DNA of 64,000 nucleotides. Origin: Cytophagaceae bacterium (GTDB lineage Bacteria > Bacteroidota > Bacteroidia > Cytophagales > Spirosomataceae). Each line of letters starts with the position of its first letter. Positions within the stretch are counted from its first letter, which is position 1. Both the position numbers and the translations under genes were made by a program. Where the stretch lies: NCBI GenBank assembly GCA_027491195.1, contig JAIXWQ010000012.1, forward strand, positions 62,001-126,000. Reading direction: 5' to 3'. Below, piece by piece: positions 9,001 through 16,534 of the stretch. The notes under the pieces are model-generated. The model was not told where the DNA came from. It ran no database searches and saw only the letters and a list, made by a program, of their open reading frames with translations.

Positions 9001-9427
9001 AGGTGCTGGTAAAATTGCCCCAGTGACTGGTTCGAAAGTGGTTACCTTACGTGACGCTAAAATCCCAGCTGTGGCTGCTGATGCAAGTGCTAAAACGATG
9101 AAGTTTAAAGTGGACGGAATCGGTGAAATCTTAGTAGCAACTGGTGCAGGTGGCTATGCGCGTTACGATGCCATCGACTTAACAGGCATCAAGAACTTAT
9201 CAGTGATGGCTACTTATATGGCTGGCCAAACAGTAGGCGGTCAATTAGAGCTTAGAACAGGTAGCGTAACGGGTCCATTGTTAGGATCTGTAGAAGTAAA
9301 CGCAACGAAGGCTTATAACTTCCCTCTCAATGTTTCTGGTGTTCATGATGTTTACTTAGTATTCGTGAATGACAAGGTAAAAGAAGGCGCATTATATGCT
9401 TTGATGAACTTGAACTTCCAGAACTAG
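6059..9427 (+). CDS. Secreted ThuA / PQQ-type sugar dehydrogenase / PKD / cytochrome c / carbohydrate-binding fusion
   Basis: 1122 residues with a signal peptide (to about residue 25) and, in order: a ThuA-like domain (about 33-250, 'KILVFSSTKGFRHSSIKPGQ', 'YMGIHAATDTEYDWNWY'); a glucose/sorbosone-dehydrogenase-type beta propeller (about 275-710, 'GLMGVNIDPEY', 'CCHTGGSIAWD', 'GNRNPYRISVD', 'GHDEVNQARQAGYFGWPLF'); a PKD domain (about 720-805, 'AWNFGDGGTSTAANPVHVF'); a monohaem cytochrome c with C877-K-T-C-H881 and a likely distal Met in 'GENAMAAHP'; and a C-terminal beta-sandwich resembling CBM6 (about 985-1120). Family inference: periplasmic oxidation of a sugar with electrons passed to the fused haem. 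It stands alone, with its own promoter-like element and terminator. The fusion is recurrent in Bacteroidota, so it is unlikely to be an assembly artefact. Confidence 0.92.
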   Translation: MKNTSFGIFRITLIIALVVSTLSVFAQAANPLAGKKILVFSSTKGFRHSSIKPGQIALFKMAKEKGFAVDTTENATNFTEKNLKQYRIVVFLNTTGNVLNDVQQIAFERYIQAGGAYMGIHAATDTEYDWNWYTKLAGGQFASHPGRPNVQKGKFTAVDRTHISTAHMPETFDRTDEFYDTKNFNKDVHVLLTLDEKSYTDGKMGDFHPMAWYHEYDGGRAFYTNWGHTHESFEEPIVVQHIWGGLQWLASGRPQDYTKKLRSELPPEENRFTKITLDRNLDEPTELAVTDAGKVFFGERKGKLKMYDPKKGKTKVVADLDVFSKFEYGLMGVNIDPEYNKNHWIYLFYSPQTGKADTAQHLSRFTYDDVKDTLIMSSEKVLLRVPVKRDGCCHTGGSIAWDKSGNLFLSTGDDTNPFDSNGFGPMDNRPGRSGWDARATSSNTNDLRGKILRIKPTPEGGYTIPEGNLYPAGIYHAKPEIYVMGNRNPYRISVDKRTGFLYWGEVGPDAGEDSKKYGPRGHDEVNQARQAGYFGWPLFVADNRPYNQRDFAKDSTWATFNPKAPINNSPHNTGFSHLPAAQKAFIYYPYVDSPEFGPVISKGSRNAMAGPIYYREDFPATSKTKFPAYYDGKFFAYDWSRDMIYTVTMNAKGDFVQMERFLPNTTFSHPMDLEFDKNGTMYGLEYGPNWFAASEEASLYKIEYNAGNRTPKVKVAVDKAVGALPLKAKFSSEGTVDYDGDAIKYAWNFGDGGTSTAANPVHVFAKAGVYNVKLTVKDAAGNSNSEVIKITAGNEVPSVDVAIEGNKSFYWNDKPVTYKVSVQDKEDGSLANKKIAEDDVIMQIDYLEGFDKTVIAQGHQANTSFSAGKRLIDLSDCKTCHAIDKKSVGPSYTDISKKYRASSQNIDELSKKIISGGGGVWGENAMAAHPQVSVADAREMVKYILGLADKKKASKPVAGQYVPQDKGKPGTYIFRAMYTDKGAGKIAPVTGSKVVTLRDAKIPAVAADASAKTMKFKVDGIGEILVATGAGGYARYDAIDLTGIKNLSVMATYMAGQTVGGQLELRTGSVTGPLLGSVEVNATKAYNFPLNVSGVHDVYLVFVNDKVKEGALYALMNLNFQN

Positions 9428-9444
9428 GTTTTAGTACTGATACG

Positions 9445-9475
9445 AAAAAAGCCCCGAGAAATCGGGGCTTTTTTT
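9445..9475. terminator. Rho-independent terminator
   Basis: Stem AAAAAAGCCCCGA (9445-9457) with TCGGGGCTTTTTT (9462-9474), GAAA tetraloop, followed by more T. Ends the dehydrogenase fusion; with its A-run it may also act on the minus strand for the AT-rich operon. Nearly the same sequence recurs at 12307-12337. Confidence 0.92.
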
Positions 9476-9598
9476 ATGGAGTAAGTGGTAGGATTTCAAT
9501 TTTATTATCTATTCCTTATATAATAAACCGATTCCTAATGGAGGGGTTAAAAATAAATTCTTAAGTTTGGTCCAAGGATCTCTGAAAGCATTGATTAA
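9475..9598. other. AT-rich intergenic stretch, no gene seen
   Basis: About 120 bases between the terminator and the 3' end of the AT-rich operon. I see no ORF with a plausible start, no stable hairpin and no promoter match on either strand; base composition already resembles the island rather than the flanking core genes. Confidence 0.6.
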
Positions 9599-10228
9599 TT
9601 AATAAAGAACTTCTGGTGGCGGAACTAATCCTTTTCTAATGGCTTCATCGTAACTGCTACCATCAATAAAAGTTAGTTTTTTGTTTATCCCTTTCACTTT
9701 GTCAAGTGTTGACCAAATCATAATCTTAAAATGACTTATTTGAGCCTCTAACCTGACTAGTTCATTACTAAAATTATGATCATAGCATCCATATTTATAT
9801 CCTTTTGAGAGATATTCGAATAGATACCAATGCTCTTTTTGGCGATTATTTTTTGCTGGTTTTATATACTTCCCAGAAGTCTTATTGATATTATATAAAA
9901 TGCTCTCATGTGTTGAATCCACCAAAGTGCCGAAATATTCTAAATCTTTTTTGTTAATCTTTCCTTGGGAATCAACTTTAAAAAGATAAAGACCAATATC
10001 GGAACGACATGATGTATTTTGAGAAGAAAGATAAACTCCTGTGGTTAAATCATTAATCAGTAATTGTCTTGAACTATCTTCTGTTAGTTTAATGCTTGAA
10101 TTACCTTTGTAGGAAAAGACCCCACCTAATTTGGTTTTACTATATTGCCCAAAAACAAACAATGGCAAAACTAGAAATGACGAAAGAATAATTAGATTTT
10201 TCAAATTAATTTTTGCGGTATGTTCCAT
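9599..10228 (-). CDS. Secreted hypothetical protein, third gene of AT-rich operon
   Basis: 209 residues, not recognised as a named family. It starts with a signal peptide ('LIILSSFLVLPLFVFG', likely cut before QYSK). The mature part is polar with a central segment 'IGLYLFKVDSQGKINKKDLE' followed about 20 residues later by 'NINKTSGKYIKP'. That layout and the start (MEHTAKINLKNL versus MAHIAIKNLDKL) parallel the preceding gene, so the two are probably paralogues. The central segment and spacing recall the TonB C-terminal domain pattern (strand, 'xxDGxI', helix, 'xxWxP'), a weak inference. It is last in a three-gene minus-strand operon, 59 bases after the previous stop. AT-rich codon use differs from the neighbouring core genes, suggesting acquisition. 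Confidence 0.75.
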   Translation of the reverse strand: MEHTAKINLKNLIILSSFLVLPLFVFGQYSKTKLGGVFSYKGNSSIKLTEDSSRQLLINDLTTGVYLSSQNTSCRSDIGLYLFKVDSQGKINKKDLEYFGTLVDSTHESILYNINKTSGKYIKPAKNNRQKEHWYLFEYLSKGYKYGCYDHNFSNELVRLEAQISHFKIMIWSTLDKVKGINKKLTFIDGSSYDEAIRKGLVPPPEVLY

Positions 10229-10287
10229 TTATCCATTCTGACATCTCCTAATTATTTAATTTGCATTTTTCCATAAAATAATTATTT

Positions 10288-10818
10288 CTATTCAATATAT
10301 TCATTTACTTGAAAAATTGAAGAGGACCTCCTGGGGAAGGACAAATACACATTTGTTAAATTTGATCCCAAATACCCTCTAACTTGGGCGAATTGGTGTT
10401 CTAATGTTAAAAAAATCTCACTGCCGAGGTTTTTGTTTTTCTGGAACGGATTGCCTGTAAAAAGTGGTAAAATAACGTATTGCTCTTTCTCTGTAGAATC
10501 AGAAAAATTCCAATATACTTCAGAATTTTTTATCGCAATGTTTACTTCATCCACTAAAGATTTATCCAATTTCCCCCAGTTTTTTATCTCAGTTATTCCG
10601 CTTTTGGAGTTTATTTTAAAAACAAAAAGAGTTATGGTTGCCTTTGATTTTTTGTCGAAAGTAAGTTTTTCTCCAACATATTCTGAAAACGTATTTCTAG
10701 GTTCAATCGGATCTTTGAAAGAGAGAATATCTTTAGCTATTTTTTGCCCAAAAGTACTAAATGAAATAAGTAGTATTATAACTAATTTATCAAGGTTTTT
10801 AATTGCAATATGTGCCAT
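10288..10818 (-). CDS. Secreted hypothetical protein, second gene of AT-rich operon
   Basis: 176 residues from the ATG at 10818, preferred over the upstream ATG at 10866 because it places a signal peptide at the very start ('LVIILLISFSTFG', likely cleaved before QK). The start overlaps the end of the upstream lipoprotein gene by 20 bases in another frame, which implies co-translation. Mature part: 'ITLFVFKINSKSGITEIKNWG' then 'VNIAIKNSEVYW', then 'EQYVILPLFTG', the same order as in the gene downstream and reminiscent of a TonB-C-like fold. No enzyme motif is visible. Being directly behind a putative lipoprotein effector it could be a cognate inhibitor or partner; that is hypothesis. Confidence 0.75.
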   Translation of the reverse strand: MAHIAIKNLDKLVIILLISFSTFGQKIAKDILSFKDPIEPRNTFSEYVGEKLTFDKKSKATITLFVFKINSKSGITEIKNWGKLDKSLVDEVNIAIKNSEVYWNFSDSTEKEQYVILPLFTGNPFQKNKNLGSEIFLTLEHQFAQVRGYLGSNLTNVYLSFPRRSSSIFQVNEYIE

Positions 10819-12091
10819 ATTGTTTAGTGTTTGAAGTATTTGAAAATTTAGAAATTGTATTGTCAACTTTTTCTCGGGTTAAATTAGAATCAATCGTTTT
10901 TAGAATTAATTCATAATTTGGGATTTTTGCTAAACCTGAAGCACATATAGATTTTGCTTCCTGTAAATTCATGCCATATGATTTTTCCAAAAATAGTGCC
11001 ATTTCCCCAACAAATCCAGATGCAATTTTGATGTGATCTTGCATATTTGAATCATTCAAATAAACATGTAATATTTCATGAATTATTGTCTTTGCTATTA
11101 ATTCTTTTGAAGCATTTTGTAAAGTAGCCATATTTAAACTTATATTTTTACCCACAGTTTTACCATATATTGTAGATGTATATAAGATACCATTAATTTT
11201 AAATGACTTAGGCTCTTCATAATAATTATTATCTATAGTAAAATCATATCCACTTCCTTTTTTTGAATCGTCGAATAGTTCTATAATACAAGCAATTTCA
11301 CCCTTTAAATTATTGTTTGTTAATTCATATAGAACCTGATTAAAACAATCATTAGTTAGGTTATTTGTAATTTCTGGATAAGTATAAGAAGTAAAATTAA
11401 TATTTGCCCCATCACCTCCACCACCAGATCCTGATCCTCCTTCATAATATCCATAATAATTCAAATAAAGTGGTCTACCGACACCTCCACCTCCGCCTTG
11501 TTGGTATAAACTAGGCGCTGAAACTCTGACATCACCCAACATAATTCCAAATAGGTATTGGTAGATCATATCTATTTCCATTTCCAATAAATTCATTTCT
11601 TTATTGTAAGCAATTTTACCCTTTGAAATGGGTGTTTTACTTTTACGAATGAATCCTCCTGTAAGTACTTTACCTTCAATTGAGTTAATAATAATCTCCA
11701 TATCTGTATCATTCAAACGCTTGTAGGATTTAAACCATCCGTGTCTTTTGCCCCCTAACTCAAATGTAATAAACTCTTTGAATCCAGAGGCTGTCTTTAC
11801 AAATGCTGAATGACCTTTGATACTATCAGAAAATGTAATTGGGATAGCATTATCCCATTCAATTGATTTAGCTTGATTTAACTTATCCTTTTTCGTTGCC
11901 CATTCTTTTAACACCGAAGTGGTCTCAATAGAAGAAGGACTTACCTCATCAAATGTAGCCTCCTTACTACACGAATTTAAAACTAACAGAAATATAAAGC
12001 TGAGCAGAAGCTTGGGAAGACCTTCTTTGGCCAACTGAATAATTCGAAATTCACTTAAAGTGATCAGTAAATTGGGTACTTTGTTTTCCAT
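10799..12091 (-). CDS. Lipoprotein with glycine-rich linker and C-terminal HEILH zincin-like domain
   Basis: 430 residues from the ATG at 12091 (an upstream ATG at 12151 adds 20 residues with no signal character). The hydrophobic stretch 'LPKLLLSFIFLLVLNSC' ends in a lipobox, so it should be membrane-anchored; the n-region before it is unusually long (about 24 residues). Next is an N-terminal domain (about 45-190) with 'GKRHGWFKSYKR' and 'GKVLTGGFIRKSKT', similar in style to the repeat-rich N-terminal domains of polymorphic Bacteroidota lipoproteins. Residues about 195-228 form a low-complexity Gly linker (GGGGG, GGSGSGGGG). The C-terminal domain has the metal-binding H338-E-I-L-H342 followed by a helix-rich tail. 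This modular layout suggests a metallopeptidase or effector head on a common anchor. First gene of the operon; 3' end overlaps the next gene. Confidence 0.78.
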   Translation of the reverse strand: MENKVPNLLITLSEFRIIQLAKEGLPKLLLSFIFLLVLNSCSKEATFDEVSPSSIETTSVLKEWATKKDKLNQAKSIEWDNAIPITFSDSIKGHSAFVKTASGFKEFITFELGGKRHGWFKSYKRLNDTDMEIIINSIEGKVLTGGFIRKSKTPISKGKIAYNKEMNLLEMEIDMIYQYLFGIMLGDVRVSAPSLYQQGGGGGVGRPLYLNYYGYYEGGSGSGGGGDGANINFTSYTYPEITNNLTNDCFNQVLYELTNNNLKGEIACIIELFDDSKKGSGYDFTIDNNYYEEPKSFKINGILYTSTIYGKTVGKNISLNMATLQNASKELIAKTIIHEILHVYLNDSNMQDHIKIASGFVGEMALFLEKSYGMNLQEAKSICASGLAKIPNYELILKTIDSNLTREKVDNTISKFSNTSNTKQYGTYCN

Positions 12092-12225
12092 AATACAAGA
12101 TGTTTTTATCTCGATTTTAGCGAGGCCAAAATAGAAGATGGTGGGAATCACCCCTATTAGGACGATTAAAACAAATTATGAAGGGGGAGAACAGGATTAG
12201 CGACAAGAAATGCGGCTAATACGAA

Positions 12226-12285
12226 GTTTAAATGAGGTCTTTTGATTAGATCTCAAATGGCCATGGGTTAAATGTAGTCTTTTAA
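12226..12285. repeat. Imperfect 20-bp direct repeat upstream of the AT-rich operon
   Basis: Two copies, 12226-12245 (GTTTAAATGAGGTCTTTTGA) and 12266-12285 (GGTTAAATGTAGTCTTTTAA), match at 16 of 20 positions with a 40-base period, about 135 bases upstream of the lipoprotein start. They could be a regulator's tandem binding site or decayed remnant sequence. The rest of 12152-12306 shows no gene. Confidence 0.45.
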
Positions 12286-12306
12286 ACCCAGAAAGCAAGT
12301 GTAAAT

Positions 12307-12337
12307 AAAAAAGCCCCGATCTCCCGGGGCTTTTTTT
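12307..12337. terminator. Rho-independent terminator of the glyA-tatC-uup operon
   Basis: Stem AAAAAAGCCCCG (12307-12318) with CGGGGCTTTTTT (12325-12336), six-base loop. It overlaps the stop codon of the ABC-F gene by one or two bases. Almost identical in stem and flanks to the terminator at 9445-9475 on the other side of the AT-rich island. Confidence 0.9.
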
Positions 12338-14198
12338 ATGCTCTTTCAGATAACTCAAGCCATCTCAGCTCTTTCTCTTCTAGCTTGTTCTTGATATCCT
12401 CGATGGCCTTCGCCCAATCGGTCAATAACTGAAAGTCTTCTGAGCCTTGGTTGAGTTTTTCGATGAGCGCCTCTTTTTCAATTTCAAGGTCAGCCATCTC
12501 TTTTTCTAATTCCTCGAACTCCTTTTGTTCCTTGAAGCTAAGTTTCGGGCCTTTAGGTGCTGCGGGAGCAGCGGTCGAAGGGGCTTTTACCGGGCTTTGT
12601 TTAACTGCAGGTTCGTCCTCTTTGTTTTCCAAAGCAGTGCGGTAATCGGTATAGTTTCCATTAAAGAAGTTCACTTCGCCTTCGCCTTCCACTAGGATTA
12701 ATTGATCCACCAGATTGTCCATAAAGTAACGATCATGGGAAACCAATAACAGACAGCCTTGGAATTCGCTTAGGAAGTCTTCAAGTAATTGTAAAGTATC
12801 CAAGTCCAAATCATTCGTAGGCTCATCCAGAATCAAGAAGTTGGGATTCTTCACGAGCACGCGCATGAGTTGAAGACGCTTCTTCTCGCCACCTGATAGT
12901 TTCTCCACCGGAGTATATTGCTGGGCGGTAGGGAAGAGGAATTTACTCAAAAACTGGCTTGGGCTAAGGGATTCGTTCTTTCCATAAGGAATAACTTCTG
13001 CAATTTCCGTTATCGTGTCGATGACGCGTTGCTCTGGGCGGAAATCGAAGGGGATTTGGGTATAATAACCCACCACTAAGGTTTCGCCTGGATCGATGGT
13101 GCCGGAATCCGGTTGTTCAAGACCTGTTAATAATTGTAAGAAAGTCGTTTTGCCGGCGCCGTTCTTGCCCACGATACCGATGCGGTCTTTCTTCTTGAAC
13201 GTATACGTAAAGTCGTTGATGATCTTCTTGTCACCCCAGGCCTTTTTCAGGTGGTTGATTTCGATGATCTTGTTGCCTAAACGCGACATTTGGATGTTTA
13301 ATTCCAGTTTGCTGTCGTCCAGTTTTTTGTTCGCTTTTTCCTCGGTTTCGTAGAAGGCATCAATGCGGGATTGGGACTTGGTTCCACGCGCTTTCGGTTG
13401 CTTGCGCATCCACTCGAGTTCTTTACGATACAGGTTTTTTGCCTTCGAAACGCTGCTGGCATCCGATGCTTCGCGCTCGGCTTTTTTCTCTAAGAAGTAG
13501 GCGTAATTGCCTTCGTAGGTATAGATGGAGCCATCGGCTAATTCCATCATTTTATTGCAGACCTTGTCTAGGAAATAACGGTCGTGGGAAACCACTAAAA
13601 CGGTCACGTTTGGGCCGGACATAATTCCTTCTAGCCATTCGATGGTTTCGATGTCCAAATGGTTAGTCGGCTCATCCAGAATCATAATGTCTGGACTCTC
13701 GATCAACAATTTAGCGAGGGAGAGACGTTTCTTTTGGCCCCCAGATAAAGTCGATACTTTTTGATCTCCGTCAGGAATACCTAAGCGGCTGATAATTTGT
13801 TTTGCACGCGCTTCGTAATCCCAAGCGTTGTGTGCTTCCATTAAAGCGAAGGCATCTTCTAATTCTTTCGAATCGCCAGATAACATGGCTTTTTCGTAGG
13901 ATTTAATAGCTACGGCGCTAGGTAAGTCGTCCGAGAAAAGGTAATTAAGGACTTGTTCGTTTTCGGCGAAAATAGGGTTTTGAGGAAGGTAGCCCACGCG
14001 AATACCTTTGCGGATGGAGATTTTACCTTCGTCTGGGGTTTGCATACCCATGAGGGATTCCATCAAGGTGGTTTTACCCGTCCCGTTCTTTCCGATGAGG
14101 GCTACTTTTTCGCCTTTTTGGAGGCCAAAAAATAAACCTTTAAACACCCATCTTTCGCCCAGGTTGCGTGAAATGTTTTCCGCCGATAAATAATTCAT
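12336..14198 (-). CDS. uup: ABC-F family ATPase, Uup-like
   Basis: 620 residues, two ABC ATPase domains without membrane segments. First domain: Walker A at residues 36-44 (GKNGTGKTT), signature LSGGQKKR, Walker B 'IMILDEPTNHLD'. An interdomain linker rich in charged residues ('KELEWMRKQPKARGTKSQSR') follows, then the second domain with GKNGAGKTT, LSGGEKKR and 'LILDEPTNDLDLD'. The C-terminal ~70 residues are a charged coiled coil, the feature that separates Uup from EttA/YheS. Family role: ribosome-associated ATPase affecting translation or ribosome assembly, with DNA-binding activity reported for Uup. Last gene of the glyA-tatC-uup operon (22-base gap). Confidence 0.93.
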   Translation of the reverse strand: MNYLSAENISRNLGERWVFKGLFFGLQKGEKVALIGKNGTGKTTLMESLMGMQTPDEGKISIRKGIRVGYLPQNPIFAENEQVLNYLFSDDLPSAVAIKSYEKAMLSGDSKELEDAFALMEAHNAWDYEARAKQIISRLGIPDGDQKVSTLSGGQKKRLSLAKLLIESPDIMILDEPTNHLDIETIEWLEGIMSGPNVTVLVVSHDRYFLDKVCNKMMELADGSIYTYEGNYAYFLEKKAEREASDASSVSKAKNLYRKELEWMRKQPKARGTKSQSRIDAFYETEEKANKKLDDSKLELNIQMSRLGNKIIEINHLKKAWGDKKIINDFTYTFKKKDRIGIVGKNGAGKTTFLQLLTGLEQPDSGTIDPGETLVVGYYTQIPFDFRPEQRVIDTITEIAEVIPYGKNESLSPSQFLSKFLFPTAQQYTPVEKLSGGEKKRLQLMRVLVKNPNFLILDEPTNDLDLDTLQLLEDFLSEFQGCLLLVSHDRYFMDNLVDQLILVEGEGEVNFFNGNYTDYRTALENKEDEPAVKQSPVKAPSTAAPAAPKGPKLSFKEQKEFEELEKEMADLEIEKEALIEKLNQGSEDFQLLTDWAKAIEDIKNKLEEKELRWLELSERA

Positions 14199-14220
14199 TT
14201 GTTTGTTGTTGAGAATTCAA

Positions 14221-15087
14221 TTACGAATTCGATTCCATCTCTTCTTCTCTCATTTTACGCTTCAAGACACGGCCTGAAACACCGATACTGATTTCATACA
14301 AACCTAAGAGTGGAAATGCCACTAAAAGTTGTGAAACCACATCCGGAGAAGGGGTGATGATCGCCGCCACGATAAAAATGACAATCAGGGCATGTCTGCG
14401 ATACTCCCGCATGAAAGACGGGGTTAAAATGCCCACTTGAGATAGCACGAAGGCTATCATCGGTAATTGGAAGGTTATACCGCAAGCCAAAGTCAACATC
14501 GATAATAAGGAAATGTAATCGTTGATGTCGAATTGGTTTTGGATGCTTGGGTCTAGCTTAAAGTTCGCTAAGAAGTTAATGGCCATAGGAGCCACTACGA
14601 AATAACCGAAAGCCACCCCACTAAAAAACAAGACAGAAACCCAGAAAACAGCTCCACGCGCCGCTTTCAATTCCTTACTCTTTAAGCCTGGTTTGATGAA
14701 GCGCCACAATTCGTGGAACATGTAGGGGAAGGCAAATAAAAGACCGACGATGATGGACTGTGTTAGCGCCATCATGAATTGACCAGAAACCTCTCTACTT
14801 TGGAGAATAAAATCGGCCTTTTGCATGCACAAACTAGGCATGTTGAAGAGTTCAGCGGCTTGGCATAGGATTTGGTTTGTATAAAAATCCGTCTTCGTAG
14901 GCCCTAAAATGATCGAGCTGAAGATGAATTCCCGGAAGAACCAAGCGGCCACCGCAAAGATAAAAAAGGAGGCAACAGATCGCAGAATATGCCATCTTAA
15001 TTCTTCTAGATGACCTAGGAAGGACATTTCTGTGCCATCCGTTACGTCATCGTCGTCGAAATCGTCAAAATCTTGATCTGTTGCCAT
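14221..15087 (-). CDS. tatC: Twin-arginine translocase subunit TatC
   Basis: 288 residues. The N-terminal 'MSFLGHLEELRWHILRS' is the TatC signature that contacts the twin-arginine signal peptide, and about six hydrophobic segments follow, with 'FPYMFHELWRFIKPGL' (the conserved FxxxxWxFxxPGL block) and 'GITFQLPMIAFVLSQVG'. TatC is the receptor of the Tat pathway that exports folded proteins. tatA/tatB are not in the window. It is 6 bases after glyA and 22 bases before uup. An insertion of about 35 residues in the first periplasmic loop ('ICQAAELFNMPSLCMQKADF'-like, with two Cys) is longer than in E. coli TatC and is common in Bacteroidota. Confidence 0.96.
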   Translation of the reverse strand: MATDQDFDDFDDDDVTDGTEMSFLGHLEELRWHILRSVASFFIFAVAAWFFREFIFSSIILGPTKTDFYTNQILCQAAELFNMPSLCMQKADFILQSREVSGQFMMALTQSIIVGLLFAFPYMFHELWRFIKPGLKSKELKAARGAVFWVSVLFFSGVAFGYFVVAPMAINFLANFKLDPSIQNQFDINDYISLLSMLTLACGITFQLPMIAFVLSQVGILTPSFMREYRRHALIVIFIVAAIITPSPDVVSQLLVAFPLLGLYEISIGVSGRVLKRKMREEEMESNS

Positions 15088-15093
15088 AAAAAA

Positions 15094-16383
15094 TTATAGG
15101 TATAATGGGAATTGCTTCACCCACTCATTTACTTCTCCTTTGATCGACTTCAATACCGCCTCGTTATCGTGGTTCATCAAGGCCTTGTCCACCATGTCCA
15201 CGATTTGCGTCATATCGCCTTCTTTCAAACCACGCGTTGTCATCGCCGCCGTTCCCACACGCATACCTGAAGTAACGAATGGAGACTTGTCGTCAAATGG
15301 AACCATGTTTTTGTTAATCGTAATATCCGCTTGGATCAAGGTATTCTCCGCTAATTTACCGCTTAAGCCTTTCGGGCGTAAGTCGATTAGCATCAAGTGG
15401 TTATCTGTTCCACCTGAGATGATTTCATATCCTTTCGCTAAGAAAGCCTTCGCCATCGCTTGTGCATTTGACTGCACTTGCTTTGCGTATGTTTCGAACG
15501 TTGGAGTTAATGCCTCGCCAAAAGCAATCGCTTTCGCCGCAATCACGTGCTCTAATGGACCACCCTGCGTTCCTGGGAACACCGCGCCATCAAGACATGC
15601 CGACATCGTTTTTAATTCACCTTTCAATGTTTTGAACCCAAATGGATTCTCAAAATCATTCCCCATCATAATCAAACCACCACGAGGTCCGCGAAGCGTT
15701 TTGTGCGTCGTCGTCGTTACGATGTGGCAATGCTGCATCGGGTTATTCAATAATCCCTTTGCGATTAACGCAGATGGGTGAGAAATATCAGCTAATAAGA
15801 TCGCACCTACTTGGTCTGCGATCGCGCGAAGACGGGCATAATCCCAATCACGAGAATAAGCAGACGCTCCACAAATGATCAATCTTGGTTTTTCTTTTAA
15901 AGCGGTAGCTTCTACTTTGTCCCAATCGATCAATCCCGTTTCTTTTTCTACACCGTAGAAGAAAGCTTGGAAATACTTTCCAGAGAAATTCACCGGAGAA
16001 CCGTGTGAAAGGTGACCACCGTGAGATAAGTCAAAACCCAAAATTTTATCGCCTGGATTCAAGAAAGATAAGAATACGGCCGCATTCGCTTGAGCACCTG
16101 AGTGAGGTTGAACGTTCGCCCAAGCTGCTCCAAATAATTTCTTCGCACGCTCAATCGCTAAGGTTTCTACTTCATCCACTACTTCGCAACCACCATAATA
16201 ACGCTTCCCTGGTAGTCCTTCGGCGTATTTATTGGTTAAAACACTTCCCTGCGCTTCCATCACCTGTGGGGATGTGAAGTTCTCAGAGGCGATTAATTCA
16301 ATGCCAAATTCTTGGCGATGTGCCTCCTGGTTGATCAGGTCAAAAATCTCTTTGTCTCGTTGTGTAGGAAAAGTGGATGCCAT
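15094..16383 (-). CDS. glyA: Serine hydroxymethyltransferase
   Basis: 429 residues, the usual length. Clear family blocks: '[20 protein letters not shown]' (substrate loop), '[15 protein letters not shown]', '[11 protein letters not shown]', and the PLP lysine in '[14 protein letters not shown]'. It interconverts serine and glycine while loading one-carbon units on tetrahydrofolate, in the cytoplasm. First gene of the glyA-tatC-uup run; a TACTTTTG element on the minus strand lies about 40 bases upstream. The start gives the normal short N-terminal arm. Confidence 0.98.
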   Translation of the reverse strand: MASTFPTQRDKEIFDLINQEAHRQEFGIELIASENFTSPQVMEAQGSVLTNKYAEGLPGKRYYGGCEVVDEVETLAIERAKKLFGAAWANVQPHSGAQANAAVFLSFLNPGDKILGFDLSHGGHLSHGSPVNFSGKYFQAFFYGVEKETGLIDWDKVEATALKEKPRLIICGASAYSRDWDYARLRAIADQVGAILLADISHPSALIAKGLLNNPMQHCHIVTTTTHKTLRGPRGGLIMMGNDFENPFGFKTLKGELKTMSACLDGAVFPGTQGGPLEHVIAAKAIAFGEALTPTFETYAKQVQSNAQAMAKAFLAKGYEIISGGTDNHLMLIDLRPKGLSGKLAENTLIQADITINKNMVPFDDKSPFVTSGMRVGTAAMTTRGLKEGDMTQIVDMVDKALMNHDNEAVLKSIKGEVNEWVKQFPLYL

Positions 16384-16420
16384 AAAAATCGAATGGGTGC
16401 TGGATTACATTTTGAAAGGT

Positions 16421-16428
16421 CAAAAGTA
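16421..16428 (-). promoter_or_regulatory. Probable -7 element for glyA operon (TACTTTTG)
   Basis: On the minus strand TACTTTTG fits TAnnTTTG, 37 bases from the glyA ATG. At 19-base spacing upstream the trinucleotide is TTT rather than TTG. Confidence 0.4.
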
Positions 16429-16534
16429 CGTTTTTTTCTCCAAATTGAAAAATGGAATCCCCCTATAATAAGACAAATATCACACGTGTTTCTGCGCTTT
16501 TTTCTTAATTTTGACTTTGCATTTTGAGACAAAC

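Noticed and set aside
10433-10834. 133-codon plus-strand frame inside the AT-rich operon
   Set aside because: It is antisense to a gene with a signal peptide and start overlap; its translation is low-complexity Ser/Phe/Ile-rich without any domain.
9599-12091. Prophage, integron or insertion-sequence origin of the AT-rich island
   Set aside because: No integrase, transposase, terminal inverted repeats or target-site duplication was found; only composition and the flanking terminators suggest transfer.
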